In this document: in pieces, positions 52,962-61,772 of the stretch
Numbering within the stretch: the first letter of the stretch is position 1
How the letters are laid out: each line of letters starts with the position of its first letter
Source: Colwellia sp.
Lineage (GTDB): Bacteria; Pseudomonadota; Gammaproteobacteria; Enterobacterales; Alteromonadaceae
DNA length: 64,000 nt
Direction: 5' to 3'
Assembly (NCBI RefSeq): GCF_013214175.1
Contig: NZ_JABSPA010000011.1
Span: 52,381-116,380, forward strand
Made by a program: the position numbers and the translations under genes
The notes under the pieces: generated by a model
Database searches by the model: none
What the model saw: the letters and a program-made list of their open reading frames with translations, nothing else
What the model was told of the DNA's origin: nothing

Positions 52962-53042
52962 ATTGCCCCGAAGTAAAAAAATCACTAATTTTAGCTAGCA
53001 GTTAACTTAATCACTCACTTCTCGATTTAGTTTAACTTTTGG

Positions 53043-54239
53043 CTAAGATGCAGGCACCCTCACCCAACCTTCCATCAATACCCGAGCACTTCGGCTCATA
53101 ATGACTTTTTTTACTGTCCATTTATCATTATCTAATAATGCTTCTGCGCCTACTTTCAAAGTACCCGATGGATGACCAAAAGTGACCGACCCTGCAGCTT
53201 CTCCAGCAGTATTACCGGTAGCAAGAGCGACTAAAGTTCCTGGGATAGCCGCAGCAGTGCCTATAGCTACCGCCGCAGTACCCATCATCGCATGATGCAA
53301 TTTCCCCATTGATAAGGCACGCACATGTAAATCTATATCAGTAGATGATACTGATTTACCACTGGAAGTAACATAGTCTTGCGCAGGAGCAACAAAAGCT
53401 ACTTTTGGCGTATGTTGGCGTGTTTTAGCCTCAGAAATATCACTAATCAAGCCTATTTTAACCGCGCCATAGGCACGAATAGTTTCAAATCGCTCGAGTG
53501 CTTTTTCATCGCCGTTAATAGCTTCTTGTAGCTCTGTACCGGTATAACCAAGGTCAGCCGCATTTAAGAATATGGTAGGAATGCCAGCACTGATCATGGT
53601 CACTGTAAAGGTGCCAACTCCTGGCACCTCGAGCTCATCTACAACATTTCCTGTTGGGAACATTGCCTCCGAAGGATCGACAGGAGAAATAAATTCAACC
53701 GGCACTTCCGCGGCAGGGAAAGTCACACCATCGAGCTCAAAGTCACCGGTTTCTTGTACTTCACCGTTACTGATAGGAACATGAGCAATAATGGTTTTAC
53801 TGATATTTTCCTGCCAAATACGAACCGTACAGACACCATTATCAGGGATACGGCTTGCAGCAACCAAACCTGAATTTATCGCAAAAGAGCCTACAGCCGC
53901 AGTTAAGTTACCACAATTACCTGACCAATCGACAAAGGGTTTATCTATAGCCACTTGGCCAAATAAATAATCAACATCGTGATCAGCAACATCACTTTTA
54001 GCTAAGATGACTGTTTTACTGGTGCTTGACGTTGCTCCGCCCATACCATCGGTTTGTTTACCGTAAGGATCTGGACTACCAATGACGCGCAATAACAACG
54101 CATCACGAGCACTGCCAGCGACCTGACAATCTTTTGGTAAATCCGTTAAATTAAAAAATACACCTTTTGATGTACCACCACGCATATAAGTTGCTGGGAT
54201 TTTTATCTGTGGCGTATGTACTTGAGGAACATGAGACAT
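53043..54239 (-). CDS. prpF: 2-methylaconitate cis-trans isomerase PrpF
   Basis: 398 residues, usual length. PrpF isomerises the trans-2-methylaconitate made by AcnD to the cis form. Motifs are PATYMRGGTSKGVFF near the start and VDWSGNCGNLTAAVG in the first diaminopimelate-epimerase-like half. AAGGG lies about 8 nt before the ATG. It is the last gene of gntR-prpB-prpC-acnD-prpF, and is separated from acnD by 200 bp holding a terminator hairpin and a palindrome. Confidence 0.95.
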   Translation of the reverse strand: MSHVPQVHTPQIKIPATYMRGGTSKGVFFNLTDLPKDCQVAGSARDALLLRVIGSPDPYGKQTDGMGGATSSTSKTVILAKSDVADHDVDYLFGQVAIDKPFVDWSGNCGNLTAAVGSFAINSGLVAASRIPDNGVCTVRIWQENISKTIIAHVPISNGEVQETGDFELDGVTFPAAEVPVEFISPVDPSEAMFPTGNVVDELEVPGVGTFTVTMISAGIPTIFLNAADLGYTGTELQEAINGDEKALERFETIRAYGAVKIGLISDISEAKTRQHTPKVAFVAPAQDYVTSSGKSVSSTDIDLHVRALSMGKLHHAMMGTAAVAIGTAAAIPGTLVALATGNTAGEAAGSVTFGHPSGTLKVGAEALLDNDKWTVKKVIMSRSARVLMEGWVRVPAS

Positions 54240-54266
54240 TATTCTTCCCTTTTGCTTTCATAAAAA

Positions 54267-54296
54267 TGGCACATTGTCTTTTAGATCAATGTGCCA
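54267..54296 (-). terminator. hairpin with U tract between acnD and prpF
   Basis: 10-bp perfect stem TGGCACATTG/CAATGTGCCA, 10-nt loop, TTTTT following on the minus strand, about 20 nt before the prpF ribosome site. It looks like an intrinsic terminator inside the operon and would lower or uncouple prpF expression. Confidence 0.75.
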
Positions 54297-54321
54297 CTGT
54301 AATATGTAAATTATTTGATTA

Positions 54322-54441
54322 ATTTTCATTTTAGAAACTTGATAGTTTGACTTAAAACAAAGCGAAAGCACGGAGCTTGGTTTACCAAGTGAGTACTTTC
54401 AATGCAGTTATTAGTCAAAATAGCTGTTTATACATGAAAAT
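54322..54441. repeat. 120-bp imperfect palindrome between acnD and prpF
   Basis: Nested inverted repeats: ATTTTCAT/ATGAAAAT at the ends, then TTTGACT/AGTCAAA, GAAAG/CTTTC and CTTGGT/ACCAAG at the centre, with interruptions. The right end overlaps the acnD stop codon. The layout resembles an intergenic palindromic repeat unit or a structured mRNA segment. Whether it is repeated in the genome is not known. Confidence 0.75.
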
Positions 54442-57059
54442 TAGGCATTAGATTTAAGAAAATCATTGGCAAACTTTTGTAATACCCCGCCGCCATCGTA
54501 AACGGTAACTTCTTCCGCTGTATCTAAACGACACTTCACCGGAATTTCAACAATTTCACCATTTTTTCGTGTCATTATAACCGTCATCTCTGCACCTGGA
54601 GATGTCTTACCAACAACATCATAGGTCTCACTGCCGTCAATATGATAAGTATGACGTGTTTCACCGTTAGTAAATTCTAAAGGTAATACACCCATACCGA
54701 CTAAGTTAGTGCGGTGAATACGTTCGAAACCTTCAGAAACGATGACTTCAACACCAGCTAAACGAACACCTTTTGCCGCCCAGTCACGTGAAGAGCCTTG
54801 ACCGTAGTCAGCACCGGCAATAATAATTAATGGTTGCTTGCGTTCCATGTAAGTTTCAATGGCTTCCCACATGCGTGATTCAGTTCCTTCAGGCTCTATA
54901 CGAGTGAGAGAGCCTTGCTTCACATTGCCGTTTTCATCACGACACATCTCATTGAACAATTTAGGGTTAGCAAACGTTGCACGCTGAGTTGTCTCATGAT
55001 CGCCCCTGTGGGTGGCATATGAATTAAAGTCCTCTTCAGGTAAACCCATTTTAGCTAAGTAAGCACCCGCAGCACTGTTTAACTGAATAGCATTGGATGG
55101 TGATAAATGATCTGTGGTAATGTTATCGCCAAGCACGGCTAACGGGCGCATGCCTTTCATGGTACGTTCAGCCGCTAAAGCACCTTCCCAATATGGCGGA
55201 CGACGAATATAAGTACTGGTTTCATCCCAATCGTATAATGGACTTTCTGCCGGTTCAAACGCTCCTAAATCAAACATGGGTGCATAAATTTTCTTGAATT
55301 GCTCAGGCTTGACACATGAAGCGACGATTGCATCGATTTCTTCATCCGATGGCCAAATGTCTTTCAAGGTAATGTCGTTGCCTTTTTGATCTTGACCTAA
55401 GATGTCTCTTTCAATATCAAAACGCATGGTACCAGCAATGGCATAAGCAACCACTAATGGCGGCGATGCTAAGAATGCTTGTTTAGCGTGTGGATGAATA
55501 CGACCATCAAAGTTACGGTTACCAGATAAAACGGCAGTAGAGTATAAATCGCGGTCAATAATTTCTTGCTGTATTTTAGGGTCTAACGCGCCGCTCATAC
55601 CGTTACAAGTAGTACAGGCGTAACCGACTATACCAAAACCTAATTTTTCCATTTCAGAGAGCAGCCCTGCTTCTTCTAAATACAGTTTCGCTACTTTAGA
55701 ACCCGGGGCAAATGACGATTTAACCCAGGGCTTACGTACTAAACCTAATTCATTAGCGCGTTTAGCCACAAGACCAGCAGCAACAACGTTACGTGGATTT
55801 GAGGTGTTAGTACATGAGGTAATAGCAGCAATAATTACCGCGCCATCAGGCATTTGCCCCTTTGCTTCTTGTGCTTTACAAGCATCCAAATTTTTCGCTA
55901 TGTCTTTCGACACTAAATCAGCTGTTGCTAAACGACGATGCGGATTAGAAGGCCCAGCTAAGTTACGACATACGGTTGATAAATCAAATTCGATAACGCG
56001 CGGATAATGCGCCTCAACGAGATCATCAGCCCAAAGGCCGGTGTGTTTAGCGTAAGTTTCCACAAGCTTTACTTGCTCTGGTTCACGACCAGTGATTTTC
56101 AAGTAATCAATGGTTTGTTCATCGATGTAGAACATACCTGCTGATGCACCGTATTCCGGTGTCATGTTTGAGATAGTTGCGCGATCACCAATTGTTAAGT
56201 TTTTAGTGCCTTCACCAAAAAATTCTAAGTAAGCAGATACCACTTTTTGACTGCGTAAAAACTCGGTGATTGCTAAGACCATGTCCGTAGCAGTAATACC
56301 AGGTTGACGCTTGCCCGTTAACTTAACACCAATAATATCAGGTAAACGCATCATAGAAGGTCGACCAAGCATAACCGTTTCAGCTTCTAGGCCGCCAACA
56401 CCAATAGCAATAACCCCGAGGCAATCTATATGTGGTGTATGAGAGTCGGTACCAACACAAGTATCAGGGAAAGCAACACCGTCACGCGCTTGAATAACTG
56501 GTGACATTTTTTCTAAGTTTATTTGATGCATGATACCGTTACCGGCCGGAATTACATCAACGTTTTTAAAGGCCGTTTTGGTCCATTCAATAAAGTGAAA
56601 ACGCTGTTCATTACGACGGTCTTCAATAGCACGATTTTTATCAAAAGCTTTTGGATCAGATCCCGGCGCTTCGACAGCTAATGAATGGTCGACAATTAAT
56701 TGGGTCGGTACTACGGGGTTTACTTTTGATGGGTCGCCACCTTGTTCAGCAATAGCGTCACGAAGGCCAGCCAAATCAACTAAGGCGGTTTGACCTAAAA
56801 TATCATGACAAACAACACGAGCTGGATACCAAGGAAAATCAAGGTCTTGCTTAACTTCAATAATTTGCTTTAACGAATCGGTCAGTGTCGCAGGGTCGCA
56901 CCTACGTACTAATTGCTCTGCCAGTACACGTGAGGTATAAGGTAATTTAGCATATGAGCCTGGTTTAATGGCTTCGATAGCTTCACGGGTATCAAAAAAA
57001 TCTATAGTAGCGCCCTTATTTTTATAGCCAGGCAAGGGTTTTCGGTATTGGTAATTCAT
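54441..57059 (-). CDS. acnD: 2-methylisocitrate dehydratase, Fe/S-dependent (AcnD)
   Basis: 872 residues, aconitase-A-like. Dehydrates 2-methylcitrate to 2-methylaconitate together with PrpF, replacing PrpD, which is absent here. Cysteines for the 4Fe-4S cluster are in ITSCTNTSNPRN and GYACTTCNGMSG. Substrate-side motifs are DSHTPHIDCLGVIAIGVGG and the C-terminal swivel GADYGQGSSRDWAAKG. AcnD and not AcnA is shown by context with prpF and by this operon position. A weak GGA lies before the ATG. Confidence 0.93.
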   Translation of the reverse strand: MNYQYRKPLPGYKNKGATIDFFDTREAIEAIKPGSYAKLPYTSRVLAEQLVRRCDPATLTDSLKQIIEVKQDLDFPWYPARVVCHDILGQTALVDLAGLRDAIAEQGGDPSKVNPVVPTQLIVDHSLAVEAPGSDPKAFDKNRAIEDRRNEQRFHFIEWTKTAFKNVDVIPAGNGIMHQINLEKMSPVIQARDGVAFPDTCVGTDSHTPHIDCLGVIAIGVGGLEAETVMLGRPSMMRLPDIIGVKLTGKRQPGITATDMVLAITEFLRSQKVVSAYLEFFGEGTKNLTIGDRATISNMTPEYGASAGMFYIDEQTIDYLKITGREPEQVKLVETYAKHTGLWADDLVEAHYPRVIEFDLSTVCRNLAGPSNPHRRLATADLVSKDIAKNLDACKAQEAKGQMPDGAVIIAAITSCTNTSNPRNVVAAGLVAKRANELGLVRKPWVKSSFAPGSKVAKLYLEEAGLLSEMEKLGFGIVGYACTTCNGMSGALDPKIQQEIIDRDLYSTAVLSGNRNFDGRIHPHAKQAFLASPPLVVAYAIAGTMRFDIERDILGQDQKGNDITLKDIWPSDEEIDAIVASCVKPEQFKKIYAPMFDLGAFEPAESPLYDWDETSTYIRRPPYWEGALAAERTMKGMRPLAVLGDNITTDHLSPSNAIQLNSAAGAYLAKMGLPEEDFNSYATHRGDHETTQRATFANPKLFNEMCRDENGNVKQGSLTRIEPEGTESRMWEAIETYMERKQPLIIIAGADYGQGSSRDWAAKGVRLAGVEVIVSEGFERIHRTNLVGMGVLPLEFTNGETRHTYHIDGSETYDVVGKTSPGAEMTVIMTRKNGEIVEIPVKCRLDTAEEVTVYDGGGVLQKFANDFLKSNA

Positions 57060-57162
57060 AAGTTAATCCAGGAAACTCTAACAAATAATGGTTTAATATC
57101 TTCAGTTTATTAAATATTTAAAATGCATAATCAGACGACGGAATTTGCCACTAATTCAAGGA

Positions 57163-57200
57163 AGAAAATATGAACATATAAGTATATGTGACTATTTTCT
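57163..57200. repeat. 38-bp palindrome between prpC and acnD
   Basis: AGAAAATA-tga-ACATATA-ag-TATATGT-gac-TATTTTCT: two nested AT-rich stems with a 2-nt loop. No U tract. Possibly an mRNA processing hairpin between the two genes. Confidence 0.65.
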
Positions 57201-57233
57201 GACGATGAAGTAGTAGCAAATAACAAGTCTCTC

Positions 57234-58358
57234 CTATCGCTCAGAAATAGGACGAACAGTACGTGGTTCAGAGCCAGTGTAATCCGCACTTGGTCGGATT
57301 ATACGGTTGTTTGAACGCTGTTCCATAACGTGCGCTGCCCAACCGGTTAACCGTGAACAAACAAAAATAGGGGTAAATAATTTTGTCGGGATACCCATAT
57401 AATTATAGGTTGAGGCATGGAAGAAATCAGCATTACAGAATAATTTTTTGGTATCCCACATGTATTCTTCACAAGCAACTGAAATATCATAAAGTGATGT
57501 GTCACCATTTTGTTTGGCGAGTTTTTCAGACCAAGCTTTAATGATGACATTACGTGGATCGCTAGTGCGGTAAATTGCATGGCCAAAACCCATAATCTTT
57601 TCTTTGCGCGCTAACATGCCCGCCATTTGCTCTTTCGCATCACTCGGTGAACTAAAGCCCTGAATCATATCCATCGCTGCTTCATTAGCGCCACCATGCA
57701 GTGGTCCACGTAAAGTGCCAATAGCAGCAGTAATACAAGAGAACATATCAGATAAGGTTGAAGCACAAACACGAGCAGTGAATGTTGAGGCATTAAATTC
57801 ATGCTCAGCATAAAGAATGAGAGATACATCCATTACACGCTGATGTTGCTCTGAAGGACTTTCTCCGTTTAATAAACGTAAAAAGTGCCCGGCAAGAGAA
57901 GTCTCGGAAGACTGACAATCAATTTCTACACCATCATGGCTGTATTTGTACCAATAACACATGATTGCTGGAAAAGCGGCTAATAAACGATTTGCTGCGT
58001 TATTTTGCTCGGTAAAATCACTTTCTGGCTCTAAGTTACCTAAAAAAGAACACCCCGTACGCATAACATCCATTGGGTGGACATCTTTAGGAATAAGCTT
58101 TAATACTGCTTTTAAAGCCGCGGGTAAATCACGCATCCCCATCAATTCAGCTTTATATGTTGCTAACTCTTTTTCATTAGGTAGTTCACCATTAAAGAGC
58201 AAATAGGCAACTTCTTCAAAGGTAGAGTTTTCGGCTAAATCAGCAATATCATAACCACAATAGGTTAAGCCTGAGCCTGATTTTCCTACCGTACATAACG
58301 CTGTTTCACCAGCACTTTGACCACGTAATCCTGCGCCACTCATTTTTTTATCACTCAT
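57234..58358 (-). CDS. prpC: 2-methylcitrate synthase
   Basis: 374 residues, citrate-synthase family. Condenses propionyl-CoA with oxaloacetate. Catalytic residues are His in LHGGANEAAMD, His in IMGFGHAIYRTSDPR and Asp in FFHASTYNYMG-type region with the RP end NNRIIRPSADYTG. Short form without the extra N-terminal domain of housekeeping GltA. GAGGA with 7-nt spacing precedes the ATG. In the middle of the prp operon. Confidence 0.94.
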   Translation of the reverse strand: MSDKKMSGAGLRGQSAGETALCTVGKSGSGLTYCGYDIADLAENSTFEEVAYLLFNGELPNEKELATYKAELMGMRDLPAALKAVLKLIPKDVHPMDVMRTGCSFLGNLEPESDFTEQNNAANRLLAAFPAIMCYWYKYSHDGVEIDCQSSETSLAGHFLRLLNGESPSEQHQRVMDVSLILYAEHEFNASTFTARVCASTLSDMFSCITAAIGTLRGPLHGGANEAAMDMIQGFSSPSDAKEQMAGMLARKEKIMGFGHAIYRTSDPRNVIIKAWSEKLAKQNGDTSLYDISVACEEYMWDTKKLFCNADFFHASTYNYMGIPTKLFTPIFVCSRLTGWAAHVMEQRSNNRIIRPSADYTGSEPRTVRPISER

Positions 58359-58516
58359 GATTCTTTCCTCATATTCTTAAAATTAAATGTTCGAATTATT
58401 TTTGAATTATTCTTAAAATTAATTTTCTAAGTCATTGCCCTAATTCAATTTCGATACTTATATTTATTATTAGATTTCTTATTCAGTTACTTGTTGTTGC
58501 CTTCAGCACCCTTTAC

Positions 58517-59422
58517 CTATTTATTCTTACCTTCGGCAAAAAGGGAATCAAGCTTTTGTTCATAATCGTGATAACCAAGGTAGTCATATAAATCCATGCG
58601 TGTTTGCATGTTGTCTATTTCTGCCTTTTGATCGCCATCGGCTAGTAATGTTTTATAAACTGATTCAGCAGCTTTATTCATGGCACGAAAAGCGGATAAT
58701 GGGTAAAGCACCATGGCACAGCCCCACTCAGCTAATTGTGCTTTATTCCACAGCTCTGTTTGACCAAATTCAGTGATATTAGCCAGTACAGGTACATCAA
58801 GGGCTTCAGTAAAAGCACGGTAATGCTCTTCAGTTTTAATGGCTTCAGCAAAAATACCATCGGCACCTGCAACAACATAAGCTTTAGCACGTTCAATGGC
58901 AGCTTCTAGGCCTTCTTGTGCAAAAGAGTCTGTACGCGCCATAATAAAGAAGTCACTATCTATACGGGCATCGACAGCGGCTTTAATACGATCAACCATT
59001 TCTTGCGTTGATACAATTTCTTTATTTGGGCGATGTCCACAACGTTTTTGCGCAACCTGATCTTCAAGATGAACCGCAGCTGCTCCGGATTTTTCCATAT
59101 CACGAATAGTTTTAGCAATATTAAACGCGCCGCCCCAGCCAGTATCAATGTCAACTAATAAAGGTAAACTTGATGCAGCTGTAATACGTTGTACATCAGC
59201 AATAACATCATTAAGTGATGTCATACCTAGATCTGGTAAACCGTAAGAAGCATTAGCCACACCACCACCGGATAAGTAAATAGCCTGGTGGCCAAGTTGC
59301 TCAGCCATCATGGCGCAATACGCATTAATCGTACCGACCACTTGCAAGGGTTTATTATTTTCTAGGGCAAGACGAAATTTTTTACCCGGTGAAATATTAT
59401 TTGTTGATACGTTTGCTGACAT
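58517..59422 (-). CDS. prpB: 2-methylisocitrate lyase
   Basis: 301 residues from the ATG at 59422, preceded by GGAG at 7 nt. The frame runs 25 codons further to 59497, overlapping the gntR stop, without a ribosome site. Cleaves methylisocitrate to pyruvate and succinate. Family motif [11 protein letters not shown] (catalytic Cys in KRCGH) and [11 protein letters not shown] (Mg ligands). First structural gene of the operon, 10 bp after gntR. Confidence 0.95.
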   Translation of the reverse strand: MSANVSTNNISPGKKFRLALENNKPLQVVGTINAYCAMMAEQLGHQAIYLSGGGVANASYGLPDLGMTSLNDVIADVQRITAASSLPLLVDIDTGWGGAFNIAKTIRDMEKSGAAAVHLEDQVAQKRCGHRPNKEIVSTQEMVDRIKAAVDARIDSDFFIMARTDSFAQEGLEAAIERAKAYVVAGADGIFAEAIKTEEHYRAFTEALDVPVLANITEFGQTELWNKAQLAEWGCAMVLYPLSAFRAMNKAAESVYKTLLADGDQKAEIDNMQTRMDLYDYLGYHDYEQKLDSLFAEGKNK

Positions 59423-59432
59423 CTTAGATCTC

Positions 59433-60128
59433 CTATGATTCTTGCTCTGCTTGTTGCAGGGCAATTTTATTTTCAATGTTTTTACGTGAAGCGGCAATAT
59501 GACGGCGCATTAATAGCTCGGCTAGTTCACCATCTCTATCACTGATTGCTTGAATAATATTTGAGTGTTCAGTAAATGCACGAGTAGCCCTTGGGCTATG
59601 CATACCAAATTGACAACGGTACATACGCACTAAATGATACAACTGACCACAAATAAGGTTGATCAACTGCTGATTGTGGCTGCCAAGAATAACTTTATAG
59701 TGAAAATCAACATCGCCTTCTTCTTGGTAGTAAGCCACACCATCTTGCAGTGCTTTATCGCCGGCATGTTGAGCAAGCATATCTTGCATATGCGCTATCT
59801 CTTCATCGGTCATGTTTAGGGCCGCTTGCCTACACGCCATGCCTTCAAGTGCTTCTCGGGTAATATAGAGTTCAAGTAAACCTTCGATAGTACAATCAAC
59901 GACGCGTGAGCCAACATTGGCTTTACGTTCAATAAGGTGGCATTTCTCCAGTCGATTTAATGCTTCACGTAAAGTAGAGCGACTTATTTCATAGCGTCTA
60001 GCAAGCTCAGGCTCGCTTATTTTGCTACCTGCGGCCATATCCCCTTCAACAATGGCATGTTGCAACTGTTCAAAAACTTTATCGGCTGTGGTTACTGCTG
60101 CTTGTTTTGTTGGGTTTTGTAAAAGCAT
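59433..60128 (-). CDS. GntR-family regulator of the prp operon (FCD type)
   Basis: 231 residues. N-terminal winged helix (residues 18-80; [20 protein letters not shown] with [20 protein letters not shown]) and C-terminal FCD helical effector domain ([57 protein letters not shown]). FCD domains bind small organic acids with a metal; the likely ligand here is 2-methylcitrate or a propionate-derived acid, an inference. First gene of the operon and preceded by two matching palindromes. It is an alternative to the sigma-54 PrpR of E. coli, as in related gammaproteobacteria. Confidence 0.9.
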   Translation of the reverse strand: MLLQNPTKQAAVTTADKVFEQLQHAIVEGDMAAGSKISEPELARRYEISRSTLREALNRLEKCHLIERKANVGSRVVDCTIEGLLELYITREALEGMACRQAALNMTDEEIAHMQDMLAQHAGDKALQDGVAYYQEEGDVDFHYKVILGSHNQQLINLICGQLYHLVRMYRCQFGMHSPRATRAFTEHSNIIQAISDRDGELAELLMRRHIAASRKNIENKIALQQAEQES

Positions 60129-60183
60129 ATTGTCTCATTTAAGCTTATTAATACTTTTTCATCCTTTATCAAACAATGCAACA

Positions 60184-60193
60184 TTGTCGACAA
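60184..60193. promoter_or_regulatory. operator 1 for the GntR regulator
   Basis: TTGTCGACAA, a perfect 10-bp palindrome just downstream of the likely transcription start of the prp operon. A second copy of the same sequence lies 73 bp away at 60257-60266. GntR/FCD proteins often bind short palindromes of this type. Confidence 0.75.
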
Positions 60194-60211
60194 AGATAAT
60201 TACTTAAGACA

Positions 60212-60239
60212 ATAATAACTTAAATAATAGATTATTCAA
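60212..60239 (-). promoter_or_regulatory. prp operon promoter candidate
   Basis: On the minus strand TTGAAT (60239-60234), 16-bp spacer and TATTAT (60217-60212), about 84 bp before the gntR ATG. It lies between the two operators: one just downstream of the expected start site and one upstream of the -35 element. Confidence 0.65.
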
Positions 60240-60255
60240 GTGAATAAAACCACAA

Positions 60256-60267
60256 TTGTCGACAATA
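60256..60267. promoter_or_regulatory. operator 2 for the GntR regulator
   Basis: ATTGTCGACAAT, a perfect 12-bp palindrome. Its centre is 73 bp from that of operator 1, close to seven helical turns, so both sites face the same side of the DNA and a repression loop is possible. Confidence 0.75.
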
Positions 60268-60481
60268 ACCGGCAATTAGCAGCATAAACTGTAAATTATT
60301 ATGACCTGGGCTATCTGAAGATTATGAGTAAAACTAAGGAAGGAATAAGTTAATGAATGAAATTGAAGTAAATCACCTGGATAAATTAAGCGTTTAAATC
60401 CCGTGCAAAGTGAAAAACCGAACTGTGCTTGCTCTAGTTGAGCAGCACAAATGAGTAATATCAATGAAAAGTAATTACATA

Positions 60482-60748
60482 TATACCCGATCCACCTGCA
60501 GGTGCTTGTTTCAGGAAACTTGAGTGAATCAAAATCAAGGCACATTTTTTTGTTAAGGGTCATTCCCTTAAAAACAAATGTTACGACGAGTATGTTTTGC
60601 TCAGGCTTCCCCTAAGGGCTGGTTTATAAACGCTTTATGCTACGTTATTGATTTCGACAAGGGAACAACCATTATCTTCAATCTATGCCTTGCCTAAAAG
60701 CGTTTATAATTCCAGCTGAATCCTGCTCCTTCAAGTGGAACGGGTATA
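60482..60748. repeat. MITE-like element with terminal inverted repeats
   Basis: 267 bp. The left end TATACCCGATCCACCTGCAG and the reverse complement of the right end TATACCCGTTCCACTTGAAG match at 26 of about 33 positions when continued to TTCAG. Inside lie a perfect hairpin TTAAGGG/CCCTTAA (60553-60571) and an inverted pair GCTGGTTTATAAACGCTTT with AAAGCGTTTATAATTCCAGC. It holds no transposase and no credible gene. It sits between the prp regulatory region and the DUF924 gene, ending 25 bp after the DUF924 stop. Mobile origin is inferred from structure. Confidence 0.7.
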
Positions 60749-60772
60749 GTTAAACAATTTACATTAACCGCT

Positions 60773-61312
60773 TTAAAATGAAGAATTAGGTTGGCTTAAA
60801 AAAGCAAGTTCTTCAGCCGTCGACTGTCGGTTTAAAATACTATTTCTGTGCGGATAGCGACCAAACCGTTCAATAATTTCTTTATGTTTTATTTCAAACT
60901 CAACATTGCTATCGATGCCATTAGCCTGATAAAGCGCTAGTGCTTTTTCGTGGATGACTAATGACTCACTGTGCATAAAAGGCATATATAAAAAGCTTTT
61001 CTCTACTGGTTTGAGGGCTTTATCGGTACCGGCCGCAATGGCTTCTTGCGCAAGTACTAAAGCAATACCATCGCAGGCAAAGGCTTGGGGCGTATCTCGA
61101 TACATATTTCGGGAAAATTGGTCTAAAACAATGATTTCAGCCAACCTTCCATGTGCTGTTTCTCGCCAAGGTGCTAATTCACAGTGTTTTGCTGCATTAT
61201 GAATACTAAGAAATTTTTCCGTTATGGAATTGTCAAAAGCACTATCTTTAACCCACCAATTAGCAGGTTCTATTTCTTTAAACCAAAAATTGAGCACTTC
61301 TTGATAGCTCAT
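60773..61312 (-). CDS. DUF924 family protein
   Basis: 179 residues, usual length. The signature begins EVLNFWFKEIEPANWWVKD, then APWRETAHGRLAEIIVLDQF-type and SRNMYRDTPQAFACD, ending with FGRYPHRNSIL. All-helical, TPR-like; no signal peptide. Function unknown. AAGGA stands before the ATG. The MITE-like element follows the stop directly. Confidence 0.9.
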   Translation of the reverse strand: MSYQEVLNFWFKEIEPANWWVKDSAFDNSITEKFLSIHNAAKHCELAPWRETAHGRLAEIIVLDQFSRNMYRDTPQAFACDGIALVLAQEAIAAGTDKALKPVEKSFLYMPFMHSESLVIHEKALALYQANGIDSNVEFEIKHKEIIERFGRYPHRNSILNRQSTAEELAFLSQPNSSF

Positions 61313-61350
61313 CTAAATATCCTTTTTTATTTATTTTACTATTAGAGGGG

Positions 61351-61635
61351 TTATGAACACTTAATTGTTTTTTCTGCAAAGTGGTAAGTATTATATACTG
61401 CCACATAGACCCCAGAAACGATAGCCGAGGTAGGGACTGTTATTACTGCTAATATCTCGTCATTCCAGGCATAAAAACTATTATCATTTTCAAGTAAATT
61501 CACAAACTTCAAAATTTTTTTATCCGTTGATAAGCCACACTTGTATTTTGCGGTAAAGTCTTTTTCTGGAATGACTACACAGCCTGATGTAGTCAATATA
61601 ACGACAATCATTAGTATCACTAAATTCTTAATCAT
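61351..61635 (-). CDS. small predicted lipoprotein
   Basis: 94 residues from the ATG at 61635, chosen because AAGGA lies at the right distance; an ATG two codons upstream overlaps it. Signal sequence with lipobox TTSGC (cleavage before Cys19). Mature part has two more cysteines (KYKCGLS and KTIKCS at the end) and a hydrophobic stretch (ILAVITVPTSAIVSGVYVAV), so it may insert in or associate with a membrane. No known family recognised. Confidence 0.65.
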   Translation of the reverse strand: MIKNLVILMIVVILTTSGCVVIPEKDFTAKYKCGLSTDKKILKFVNLLENDNSFYAWNDEILAVITVPTSAIVSGVYVAVYNTYHFAEKTIKCS

Positions 61636-61673
61636 AACCATCCTTGTTTTTTTGTACTAACGTTTTACCTGTG

Positions 61674-61741
61674 AAGTGTGCCTGTTAACCATGCATACTT
61701 AACTTATTTGAATTAAGTATGCATGGTTAACAGGCACACTT
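61674..61741. repeat. 29-bp perfect inverted repeat with 10-nt loop
   Basis: Arms at 61674-61702 and 61713-61741 are perfect reverse complements (start AAGTGTGCCTGTTAACCATG). Loop CTTATTTGAA. No U tract on either strand, so not a normal intrinsic terminator. It lies in the 137-bp space between the small lipoprotein gene and the VOC gene. Confidence 0.95.
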
Positions 61742-61759
61742 AACTTATTTGAATTAAGT
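61697..61759. repeat. 22-bp direct repeat, two copies 41 bp apart
   Basis: ACTTAACTTATTTGAATTAAG, one more T, occurs exactly at 61697-61718 and 61738-61759; a degenerate third part (ACTTAATTTATTTGAA) follows near 61766. The first copy contains the loop of the inverted repeat, so the two structures share sequence. Confidence 0.85.
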
Positions 61760-61772
61760 TATTTGACTTAAT

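Larger units (their letters stand above)
52663..53042. other. intergenic region with OMP remnant and terminator
   Basis: 380 bp between DUF2057 and prpF. Contains the 3' end of a lost outer-membrane protein gene on the plus strand (52807-52902) and a strong terminator (52932-52961). The rest is AT-rich and shows nothing else. Confidence 0.6.

Noticed and set aside
54267..54441. Riboswitch between acnD and prpF
   Set aside because: Only nested inverted repeats are seen; no conserved riboswitch core could be recognised.
60276..60563. 95-residue minus-strand ORF upstream of gntR
   Set aside because: It runs through the operator-promoter edge and into the MITE-like element, has no ribosome site and odd composition; taken as chance.
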